Shown: positions 1 through 9,900 of the stretch, piece after piece
Position numbering within the stretch: the first letter of the stretch is position 1
How the letters are laid out: each line of letters opens with the position of its first letter
Assembly: GCA_037349315.1 (NCBI GenBank)
Contig: JBAIAC010000008.1
Location: 121,890,001-121,954,000, forward strand
Direction of reading: 5' to 3'
Length of the DNA stretch: 64,000 bases
DNA from: Chelydra serpentina
Lineage: Eukaryota; Chordata; Testudines; Chelydridae
The notes under the pieces: generated by a model
Told to the model about the DNA's origin: nothing
The model's input: the letters and a program-made list of their open reading frames with translations, nothing else
Database searches by the model: none
Made by a program: the position numbers and the translations under genes

Positions 1-360
1 CATTCCCTGTTGCCCAGAACCCTATCCATACCCCTGCCCCCTGACAGCCCCCCTGGGACTCCCATGCCTATCAAGCCACCCCCTGCTCCCTGTCCCCTGA
101 CTATCCCCGGGACCTCCTGCCTCTTATCCAACCCCCTGCTCCCCGCCCCCTTACCATGCTGCTCAGAGCAGCAGGAGCTCACAGCCCCGCTGGAGACAGC
201 TACGCCACCCACGCTGCCCAGCAGGAGCGGCGGGCCAGAGCGCTGGTGGCGCGGCGCGCTGAGGCTGCGGCAGAGGAGGATAGCGGGGGGGCGGGGGCTA
301 GCCTCCCCGGCTGGGAGCTCAGAGGCCGGGCAGGATTGGGCCATAGTTTGCCCACCTCTG
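1..360. mobile_element. hAT-type non-autonomous element, right part only
   Basis: C-rich sequence ends in CATAGTTTGCCCACCTCTG, which is close to the right end of the better delimited copy at 27514-28081 (GTAGTTTGCTCACTCCTG). Both share the same C-rich interior with repeated blocks such as CCCCTGACTGCCCC. The left end lies outside the window. If the element ends at 360, the 8-bp target duplication would begin with CTTTAGAT at 361-368; the partner copy cannot be seen. No coding capacity. The long open frames here are by-products of base composition. Confidence 0.75.
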
Positions 361-1016
361 CTTTAGATCATTCTGAGAGTCAGTTTGGGAATAAATGATT
401 ACTGGTAAGAGGTGGTGAACATGAATGTGGCACTGGTAGATATTCATTATATTAGTGCCCATTATACAAGGTACTTACTACCACTACTGCTAAAAGTAAA
501 CACCCAAAACTGGACTCTATCATGAAGCCTGTGTAAACAAGCTGTGTGCAAAGAACGTACCCCAGGCCGAAGAGGAATGGAATCCTCCCCCACTACCCGG
601 CACTAGGCTCCATGGCCACTTCTACAGTTGTGGGCAAGACTGTGGTCCGAGCACTCTTCCTATTAAGAGAATTTGGTCAGTGGATCCACATAATAGCAGA
701 TTCATTCCCCATATCTTCACCCAGCCTACAATATCCCAGCCAAACCACCATGGAGAAAGCACTTCTCCAGTGGCTGAGGGCATAGAACCCCCCTCTATGA
801 CCTTTCCACAACCTGCCTTGCCCACACAGCAGAACTGCCTCAGTTTCAGTGTATCTGGGGCCTTCTATGCACATGGGAGTATTTCTTCCTAAATAAATAA
901 TAGGAAAATATTGGTTATGTTGCTCCTGCGAGTAGCAAAAAAGGACATTGTTGTGAGGCTATGGGAAAACCTAACTTCACATACTCACAATGTGCCTTAA
1001 GATTGATCCATTATAG
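361..1016. other. Non-coding stretch, nothing recognised
   Basis: Mixed-composition sequence between two hAT copies. I see no exon with splice sites, no RNA gene and no repeat I can name. It may lie in the distal part of RIBC2 or downstream of it. Confidence 0.5.
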
Positions 1017-1316
1017 CAGTGGTCCCCAACCTTTCTGTGGCCAAGAGCACATTCATCCCTTCATCAGAGTGTGGCGGGCAGCGACACTTCTCGGCGGCAT
1101 TTCAGTGGCGACGGTTCTCCGTCGGAAGCGCTCCTCGGCGGCATTTCGGCAAAAGCTTCTCCGCCGGAAGCGCTGCGCGGCGGCATTTCAGTGGCGATGC
1201 TACTCCGGCGAATGTTCCTCTCCTCTTCCTTCCTTGGCACCGGCCCTGATGGCGGGCTCACATAAATGCCCCGGCGGGCGCCATGGAGCCCACGGGCACC
1301 ACGTTGGGGACCACTG
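1017..1316. mobile_element. hAT MITE with 8-bp target duplication
   Basis: Terminal inverted repeats CAGTGGTCCCCAAC at both ends. The element is bounded by a perfect 8-bp duplication CATTATAG at 1009-1016 and 1317-1324, the hallmark size for hAT transposition. The 300-bp interior is GC-rich and contains about three ~43-bp tandem units, each with GGCGGCATTT (at 1093, 1137 and 1179). No transposase frame. The same terminal sequence family appears at 12720-13100. Confidence 0.9.
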
Positions 1317-1589
1317 CATTATAGAAATGGAATTAACTATGGGCACAAACAAAATTGGACAAGTTCCTTAATCTTTGAAACCCTATTATCTGAAGAAATA
1401 TCTGATAGCAGGTTAAGACAAAGCAAAATGTTACTCTATCCAGGTTCTTCCTTCTCTGATAGAAATTACTTCATCATTGCATGGGTTTTCACTTTACAAT
1501 ATTCATTTTGCCTGATTTGTCTTTCATCTATTCTGCTCTAGCTCTTTCCTTTCACCCCTTTTCTCTTTTATTTTCTTCTGTCCCCTTCC

Positions 1590-1715
1590 CTCCTCCGAGC
1601 TCTGTGTAACTCAAAAGCTTGTCTCTTTCACCAACAGAAGTTGGTACAATAAAAGACATTAACTCACCACCACCCCCACTCTCCAAAATCCTGGGACCAA
1701 CATGGCTACAGCAAC
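1590..1715 (+). mobile_element. Penelope-like element terminal fragment
   Basis: The stretch reads GAGCTCTGTGTAACTCAAAAG, then a block CAAGCTTGTCTC-like, then CACCAACAGAAGTTGGTAC and CAATAAAAGACATTA. The reverse complement of the same block is at 5838-5945. I recognise it as a terminal region common in reptile Penelope-like elements, related in layout to the GIY-YIG element at 37085-38446. Family assignment is from memory and should be tested by repeat masking. Confidence 0.5.
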
Positions 1716-2926
1716 TCTAAACAAAAGGTCATTTAATTGTGTCACAGTTCCTAAGGTAACTTCATCTCTGACCCCTTTGTGGCCTCCTTGAGAGCACCCC
1801 CACTCAGATCTCAATCAATTACCTTACTTGGTGCAGGAACTCATGGTCCTCTCCCACTAGGCTGAGAAATTAGGCTGCCATTCCTCCTGCCCTTTGCTGT
1901 GGCATGTTAGCAAGTTTGAAGTTACTTCAGCACTTGTGGTCTTGTTATCTCCCAGGACCTATGACAGGGTTTATCAGTAACCAGCCAGCTTTCACAAGGC
2001 AAAACAATTATGTAGAACAAAAGCACTACAGAGAGAAGGTTTTGAAAATAAACAACATAAATATATGTCTGTTTTACAAGGTGTCAGTCATCTTCCACAG
2101 AGACCCTGGTAGGTGCCAAAGTCCTTCAAACCAAGGGTTTGTCCCATTTTGTTACAATTTCAGGACAGTTCTTGGATCCAGAGAGTGGGACCCCTCCTCC
2201 ATATCACATGGGCCACTTTATACACCCTCAGTTCCTTGTCTGCAGGGCCCCCATGAACCTGGTCAAAACCAGAATGCAATTCCTTTCAAGGTGGTACTTC
2301 CTTCTGAAAATGTGTTCACCTGTCTAGAGATTTGCAATAATTACCTCCTTGTGATATTAGTTCCCATTAGTTCATCCTTGCTTAGTGACTTCCCCTTAGT
2401 CACTGCATTTCTTGCCTTATTTCAAGAAAGGAATTAATCCCTCTCACGCCTGGTGAGTAACAATAAAAAGTGAAAGGGAAAACTAAGTCACACATATTCT
2501 TTCATAAAAATAAATCAGACATTTCCCAGTTCTTCACAAATTGTTTCCTCATTTAGCCTGAATAGAAAGTGGCTGTTATGCTCACCAGCTTCAACAAGGT
2601 GTCTCCCACCCCCAGCGTAACAATAATGTTCACAACAGCATTAAAACCAGTTACCTAGAGCTTCATCTGCTGAGGCACCTTATGTTTGTCATTCTCTAGC
2701 AGAGGAGGCAGCCAAAATATTTGTGAGTCATGCAGTTAACCTTTGGAGCATCTTATTCTCTTGATTTCAATTGTGAATTAGCAAATGTGGAGAAAAAGAC
2801 TCAGCCCACTCCAAATGTGTGTTAGATTATACCTCTTGCCCATTCCAAGTGGGTCCTGGCTATGTTACAGACCACCTCTTTCCCTGAGCATTGTCTTCAC
2901 AACTGAGATCATACTTGCACCTAGTT
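1716..2926. other. Non-coding, probably old interspersed repeat
   Basis: The longest open frame here is 177 codons (1904-2437, plus). It has no recognisable domain and no splice context, so I do not treat it as a gene. The compositional texture suggests an old unclassified repeat. No terminal repeats were found. Confidence 0.4.
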
Positions 2927-3018
2927 TAGTCATTTATACTTGTGCAATGTAGGAGTAAAATACTTCCAAATCACAATGGTAGCACTTTACATTCACCTTG
3001 CACAAGTATAAATGACTA
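2927..3018. repeat. Perfect 21-bp inverted repeat, MITE-like hairpin
   Basis: Positions 2927-2947 and 2998-3018 are exact reverse complements over 21 bases (left arm begins TAGTCATTTATACTTGTGCA). Between them is a 50-bp spacer that itself has partly complementary flanks. The unit would fold into a hairpin and looks like a very short palindromic transposon relic. Confidence 0.75.
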
Positions 3019-3882
3019 CACAGCGAACAAGAAAGTGGAGAACAAGGGGTGTTTGAGGGGGGAGGTGCTGACCTTTAGAATTCATTTCCCCCATTGGTCT
3101 GATATATCCTGAATGTGCTGGGCTTAAGGACCTCATCTCCTCACTCAGGCTCTTGCTTGAGGGAGATAAAGGAGTAGGATAGGGAAAGGGTGTAACTGTA
3201 GGTGAGTAGTATGTAGATGTTTGACATATGTTTGACATATGTCAGCTAGTTTCTTAGAACATTTTTGCTTTGTATATTGTACAACCTCTCAGAGGTCTGG
3301 CGATAGAAACTTTTTATATATAAAAATACATAGTATGTCATTAATAGGTGAAATGGACTGAGGCATGTCGTTCATTGTTAAAGTGTTGTTTAAAGTTTAT
3401 TTTTTTAAACATTACGTTTAACTTTTCCTCATTGGAAAGTTACAATGTTATTGATTCAGCCATGTTGAATATCTTCATAAAGATAACTTTTGTATAATAC
3501 TGTTCAAGTGTCTTGAGGTTTACACACTGTAAAAAAGGGAGTGACCTTTTTAAGACAGGAAATCCTTGTAGGAATATATAATATGGAAGGAAATTTGTCT
3601 TATTTATGTCCCGTGAAACCCCATGTAATCTATTGCACTATATAAATATTTTATAATCAAATTGAATAAACATGTTTATGTAAAAAAATAACTGTAACAG
3701 GGTGTCCGTTTGTGTAAGCAGCAGAAGATCATGTAAGGCATCCTGATAACGTGTTGCTCATTAATGAAGAAAAGCCTCTGAATTTCAGCTAAGGAATTTC
3801 CTCCATTCTTTGGTATCTGCTCTTTCCTTAGTTGTAGAATGAATGTGAGGGATCACTAAAATCTTATGTGTATATTACTCTC

Positions 3883-3936
3883 ATATATATATATATGTAT
3901 GTATGTGTGTGTGTGTGTAATACAAACACACACACC
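3883..3936. repeat. Compound microsatellite (AT)n(GTAT)n(GT)n ... (AC)n
   Basis: Alternating AT repeats pass into GTAT and then GT repeats, followed by a short spacer and an ACAC run, so the two sides are partly complementary. Simple sequence with no other function apparent. Confidence 0.9.
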
Positions 3937-3980
3937 TTCATATGCAGAGAGAACATTGACTACTCACTAAGAGAAATATA

Positions 3981-4053
3981 GGGCTTGATCCAATTCCAAT
4001 TGGAATCAATGAAGATACTCTCATTGAATCCAATAGGAGTTGGATTGGGCATT
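3981..4053. repeat. Palindromic old repeat (GGGCTTGATCCAAT...)
   Basis: The block starts with a GCTTGATCCAATTCCAATTG-type sequence and ends with GGAGTTGGATTGGGC, so the two halves are near reverse complements. Related cores built on CATTGA-AGTCAATGG recur at about 31980-32070, 49935-49995, 63285-63315 and 63940-63990. I do not know its family name. Confidence 0.5.
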
Positions 4054-4924
4054 TAATCATTTAAATCCAAGACTATATATTATTTGTGTTCAGATCACAA
4101 CTATTTAAGGATTCCAGAAAAGAAACAGAGGTTTAATTCGATAATTAAATAGATATCTATGCTGTGTAAAAATATGCAATTAGTATTAATATACATTTCT
4201 TTCTCAGCAGTTTATTGGAGAGTATAGCTTTAATTTAGAGCCATGCTTAGACATCTATGTTCCATGGAACATAGGGATTAAAAAAAACTGCCAATGGTAT
4301 CTAATTTGAACAATATTCAATGCCTTGGACTTCAGTGTTCAAATTTCTTCCCCCCCCCACCCCCACACACAATATTAATTCAACATACAGCTTGATATTC
4401 CCATTGAGACAATCAGAATTTGATTTGATTCAGTGCCCTAAAACCTGAGATCCTAACATATTAATACTATTATCATGGCTCCATTTTAATGATAAATAAC
4501 AGCTTCTAGACACAACACTAGCATTTTGTTTGCATCAACTCCCTTTCTCCTGAATCTGAGCAGCATTATGAGACCATACATTCTCTGTTTAATGTGACTT
4601 GCCAAGAATGTGAACACCATTTGGGCTACAAGCTTAGTTACATCAGCACTAAGGCATGAAATGATTTTCCCATTTACTTTAAAAATTTGGAATTATATAG
4701 GGCTTTTTAGATTAATTTTAACTGACTGTTTCTAGTTAGTAGGTTTGAGTCTCAAGAACTTATATTTCATAATGGATAAATTGGGAAATCTTCAGCCCCT
4801 GGAGATATCAAACTGATTCATGTGGAAGATAGTTGCTGACCATACAACAATTCTCCTATGTGTCCTGGAGAAAGACACTGAAAAGTAATTAGGTCACTAG
4901 CGTTGCTGGCCATTAGAAATGATG

Positions 4925-5045
4925 GAAACATAGGATCTGCATACTGGATCAGACAAATAGTCCATCCACTCTAGTATCCTGTCTCTGACAGTGACCTGTG
5001 CCAGATGTTTCAGAGGAAGGTACAAGAAACTGCATAGCAGACACT
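4925..5045 (-). mobile_element. CR1-like LINE 3' fragment
   Basis: Contains CATACTGGATCAGACAAATA, a TATCCTGTCTCTGACAGTG block and CCAGATGTTTCAGAGG. This arrangement is shared by old CR1-type tails in turtles, crocodilians and birds. The opposite orientation appears at about 48425-48500 (GGATACTGGATCAGATGGAC). Only a degenerate non-coding tail is present. Confidence 0.55.
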
Positions 5046-6639
5046 TATGGAACAACTTGCCCAAGGTGGAAATTTATTTCATTTCTCAGTCTGTTAGGCC
5101 CTGATCCAGCACTCCACTTAAGCACATGCTAAACGTCACGCTGGAGTGGTTCCATTGTCTTGATATGAACTACACATTCTGACTTGCTTAAGTAGTTACT
5201 GGATTGGGGACTTGGTGATTGGCTCATGCCCTTAAACATAGTTGGTTATATACTTTCTAGTTTTTTAATCCTTTCTTATTAATCATATAAACAGGGTAAA
5301 AACAAGATTAAGCGCCTGACCTCCATGTTACCTTGTAGCAATGAGTTTCACAGGCTAATTAAATATTGTACAAAAAAAGTATATTTTTGTTTTACATTTT
5401 TCCTTAATCATAGCATTAAATCTTGACTCCAACAGATCCCATTAGCCAGCCCATTACATGAAACCAGAAGAGATTTTTACTCCAGTCAGATCTTTACCCA
5501 GAAAGTTGTTTCAGTTACAGTTGCTAAAATACTTTGTCATGACAATTACTTCTAGTGGAGGTAAAATCAGCAACCCAAACATCAAATCCTCCAGAGCAGC
5601 TGAAATCTAAACAATCAAAGTTACTGAGTCATATGAATTAACAGTACTCTTGCTGCAATTTAATAAATAGCCAGAGAGGTCTGCCGCAGTTTTATATGTT
5701 CATTTGAAATTCAGGAACAGACAGTGACCAGCACACAAATAACATAATATCAAATGTAATTAATAACCAACTGCATCAAATGGTAAAATAATTAAAAAGA
5801 GAAGAACTGGAAACAAGTTATTTGTTATTAGAAACACAAGGTGGGTGAGGTAATAGCTTTTATTGGACTGACTGCTGTTGGTGAAAGAGACAAGCTTTTG
5901 AGCTACACAGAACTCTTCTTCAGGTCATGTAAATCACCCCTGGTAAATTGTCACCAGTCTCTTAATCTAATTCTAATAAATAAAATATAAGTTTTCACCA
6001 AATTCCATCTTTTGTATGATATAGGGAAAAGAAACTGTCTCATTGTTCTTAAAGGACAGATAAAAAGGCCACATGCTACCTTTTTCTAAAGCCCTGCTGT
6101 ATTGAGCTTTAGATTAGCAACTGCAGGGTATATCTCATCTCCATTGCTGGTTTTAATTGACAGAAATAGAAATGATATTGCTTTTGCACAAGTCTTGTTC
6201 CCAGGAGGCATAAATCTGTACTATTTGTTTATGAACATTTTGAATTCCTTCTTTATTTCCAATTGAGGCTTTTCCTCATTCACTCCGATTTATTTCCTCA
6301 TAGCCTGCATTATGTCATAGCACCGAAGCAAAGGCCTAGAGAAATCAAATTAAAAACCAACTTTCTCTTCCAGATTTAATGTAACATGTTGCTTCTTTTT
6401 AATCCCCTATGAGGATGCAGAACCCGTTCTTCCTCATGATGTATAAAAGTTGCATATTTAAATCAAGAACTGATTTTATCAACAACTTTAGGTGGTGGGG
6501 GGGAAGCAAAACCGTGCATAATGCAAAAAGCTGCTCTGTTCATATGCATGAAAGCGCCTGATGAGAATGAGATGAATTTTTTGTAATGCATAATTTATTC
6601 AAGGCTGAAAGTAACTTGGAATATATGCCCATGCATGGG
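5046..6639. other. Non-coding stretch with one Penelope-like scrap
   Basis: AT-rich, no exon or RNA gene recognised. A terminal piece of a Penelope-like element at 5838-5945 is listed separately. About 5098-5215 carries a weak inverted-repeat pattern similar to the old palindromic repeat family. Confidence 0.4.
5838..5945 (-). mobile_element. Penelope-like element terminal fragment, reverse copy
   Basis: Reads AAGGTGGGTGAGGTAATAGC, then TTTTATTGGACTGACTGC, then GAGACAAGCTTTTGAGC and CTTCTTCAGGTCA. It is the reverse complement of the block at 1590-1715 and is assigned to the same family on that basis. Confidence 0.5.
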
Positions 6640-9280
6640 TGCATAAACCTTGTGTAGTGGGGCAATTTGCCCCATTCCCACAGAATAGGGGTTAAAAAGC
6701 AGCCCTGGAGAGAGCTGCGGCTGGGAAAAGGGATTAAGAGCAGCTGAGGGAGGCTGGTGAGGTAGTTGGCCCCAGGTGTGGCTGGCTTAATCAGGCCACA
6801 GCTGAGTGAGTGTAATTATAAACATACACACAGACCTGGCCCTCATTTATTATTAAGCATTATTATTTGTATTATAGCACCGTGGAGCCTCAGTCACAGA
6901 CAAGAACCCATTTGTGGTAGGTGCTGTACAAACAGAACAAAAAGACAAACCATGCCTCAAAGAGCTTACAAGTTGCAACCTAAGACAAGAGACAGCAGAT
7001 GTGTACAGACAGCCCCCAACAGGGAGTGCAAGGAAACAATGAGTCAGTATTGGTCAGCAGGATCAGTAGTGGTCTCCCCACACCAGCGGCCTAACTATTG
7101 GCACAGTTTTTGTAGGAGTCATGGCGAAGGAGAGTTTTAAATCAGGTTATCTGAGGACTAGTATGTTCCTCACTAAGATTTGATTGTTGAGGAGCTCGGT
7201 GGAACTCTGCTGAAAGGGGTTTCATAGCAGAAAGGAGCAGTTCTCCACCTACACAGCTCCACTCCAGTCTTTCAACAGCTGAGCTGGCCAGAGTTGGGAA
7301 AGGTACCCATTTTTCTTTCATCAGTGACAGCTTCAGTGCACAAAAATGTTCTTCATAGGAAGAAGCTTAGAATCTCTTCCAGAGTAAGATGTATTACTGG
7401 TCAGCCTTGGGGAAGCCTATTGACTTTCTACAGTCAGCAGGGACATGCACAAGGGGATGAAGCAGGGGCATGGGCCCCCCAATAATCGGTAGGGTCACAG
7501 AGCTTCTCCGGCCCCAGGGCCATGGTGGGATAATAAAGCTCCTCTCTCCCCACCGCGGCCCCAGGGCCAGAGGAACTTGCTCTCCCTCCTCACCGTGGCC
7601 AGGTACTTGTGGATACATTTATTCAGATGGCTCCATGATGCATGGATTTTTGTTGAAATGGTGGGTGCACTGCTGTTTATTTCTATGCATATGATGTATA
7701 TGCATGTGTTGATAGGGTTTAATGTGTATGTAACTTGCCCCTCCAAAAGCAGACAATTAAAATTCCTGCAGACACCCGATTATCAGGGGAAATCAGTACA
7801 GCAGGCTTTGAAGTGAAATAGATGAGAGAAGAAATGATGGTGTGGTATAAAGGTTTTTATCAACAGTTGTTTTAGTTATCCTGAATCCAACTGTACAGAT
7901 CTCTAAAGGGAGCTTTTCTGTATGCAGATGTCATAGTTTCAGGTCTGATGTCCCAGTATCTTTTACTGCTTAAAGCAAGTGCCTGGGGTACCACTGTGAA
8001 ACTGGCAATCTACCCTCTCCTGTAGCATAAATCTGCCATTTCTGTATCTGAGGCTTACAAGATTGCAGACCTCAAACCTGTCACTGTTTCAGGACTGAAT
8101 ACTAATCACCCTGCAGCAGTGTAGAGTTGGGAGGGGTGGTGGGTGTAGTTCTTTTTGCATACGGGAGAAAGAATAGAACACTGCTCTGGCAGATTTATTT
8201 TAAAAGAAAATAGTGTCTGTCTGAAGATGTTCAGAAGCTTGAAATGGTAGAACTAGTTCCACTGGAGGTTACTTGCTTTCTGTCCATTGAGCAAAGTAAT
8301 CAAAAGTAAATGGCAATTTTCATAGGGCTGTGCAGTTTTTCAAATGCATAGCGTCACCGTCACACAGTAATTTGTGGTGTCAAATTGTCCACAAATTTGA
8401 GGATATTTTCACCCTTCTTTCTTGTTAGGTTGCTCATAATCCTGATGCTACAGCGATGTTGTTGATTTTTCAGGCATTCTAGCCCTCTTTCACCTGCTGC
8501 ATAACTTTAAAGTTCTTGAATACCTCATTATTTTAGTTCAAACGTTGCCATTTAATCAAGTGATCTGAAGTAACCTCTAAATCACTTTGATGGGAAATGG
8601 TCATAGAAAATTTAATAAAGCACAAACTTTATTAGTTTGTATCTGTATAAGGCTGGGATATTAATGGATCAAACATAACTAGTAATAATGTCTTCCTTTT
8701 CTAACACAGATTTCAGGCACTGCCATGGTTCTTAATACCTTATCAGGAAAAAACAGAGCACATATTAGAATGAGTACTGTTTTGTTTCAAGTACTGTATT
8801 AACAGAGCAGATGTATCTGGAACCTTGCTAATCTTTTCATCCTTTTGTATCATTGCAAAATGGCATAATTACACTAGATCGTATATTATTACAACAGAAT
8901 TACTTAAAAGCAAACCTTATCCATCATTTGTAAGAATAGAAGGCAGATAACACAACATAAAATTCTAAGTAAATTGTGTAATTTTTACTCTGACGTCTAC
9001 TGACTTTTGTTTATTTTTTTGTGGTTTCTTCTGCAGACAGGATTTTTGTGGTTTTGTCTATGAAGAATTAGGATTGCTAATAAGAAGCCACAGGAATTAG
9101 ATTTCTCAGAGTAAGAGTTCACTATAATTTCTACCAAGCAGCATCTTGTTTTGTGATCTAGAGCAGATATGGGAAAGACAATTATAACTGTGCCCCCCCC
9201 CCCACTCCCGGTTCCACATGTGAGTAAAGTAACATGTGCATAAATGATTGTAGGATCAGGGCCAATACTTGTTAGGATGT
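6640..9280. other. Non-coding; unclassified repeat-like segment at left
   Basis: About 6640-6800 (GTGGGGCAATTTGCCCCATT and a purine-rich part) resembles a common turtle interspersed repeat I cannot name. About 7440-7620 is a GC-rich block, also repeat-like. The remainder is AT-rich and featureless to my reading. No exon recognised. Confidence 0.4.
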
Positions 9281-9900
9281 GTCACAGGGTGCTCTACTTA
9301 TCGCAGGACAGCACCTCCCCCTGGTGGTCCTGGGGATTAGCTCTGCAAGGCAGGTACCCCTTCTCACAGTTGCACTCCATCTCTCTGTAGCCCCTTTCTT
9401 GCTCCAGGAGCTGCTGTGACTCAGCCCTTGTTCCAGGTCACTCAGCCGTGTCCTCTTCTAGGGTAGTCTCTTGCCACAAAAGGCATCAGGCAGTCTTCAC
9501 GCCCACTGCCTGGGCAAGGTCCCTCCAACAGACTCAGGCAGTCTTCCTGTTCACTGCCTATAACACCAAAAACTCTGCAGTGGTTGGTAGGGGAACCCAG
9601 GCCCACTTCTACTCTGAGTTCCAGTTCAGGCCCTGTTGTGAACAGTTAAGGTCTACACCAACGCCACCTTACTGCTCTGACACCAGACTCCTTCTGACCG
9701 TGTTCTTTTCCCCCTTCCTTTCTCCCATATCTCAGGGAGGGGGGACTGCAGGCTTCCTCCCCGCTGCCTTTCCACAGTATTTCCAGCCTCCTAGCTTTAT
9801 AGAAGCTCTGCCTGTTTCCTCACAGGTGAGTTTCCTTTTAATTAGCTTCCTCCAGTCTAGATCTGCCCTCTTTATAGCCTAATTGGTTGATTGGGACCAC
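9281..9900. repeat. Unclassified interspersed repeat
   Basis: Begins near GTCACAGGGTGCTCTAC and runs through pyrimidine-rich sequence with CCTGGTGGTCCTGGGG. This texture is typical of a dispersed repeat in turtle genomes, but I see no terminal repeats, primer site or coding region to class it. The open frame at 9448-9882 shows no domain. Confidence 0.4.

Larger units (their letters stand above)
3019..4924. other. AT-rich non-coding stretch
   Basis: No exon recognised. The part from about 3300 to 3690 is AT-rich and ends with AATAAA at 3665-3670 on the plus strand, giving it the look of a 3' UTR end, but no coding exon supports this. A dinucleotide tract lies at 3883-3936 and a palindromic old repeat at 3981-4053; both are listed separately. 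Confidence 0.4.

Noticed and set aside
1904..2437. 177-codon open frame on plus
   Set aside because: No motif, no splice context, no poly(A) signal in fitting position. Probably chance in repeat-like sequence.
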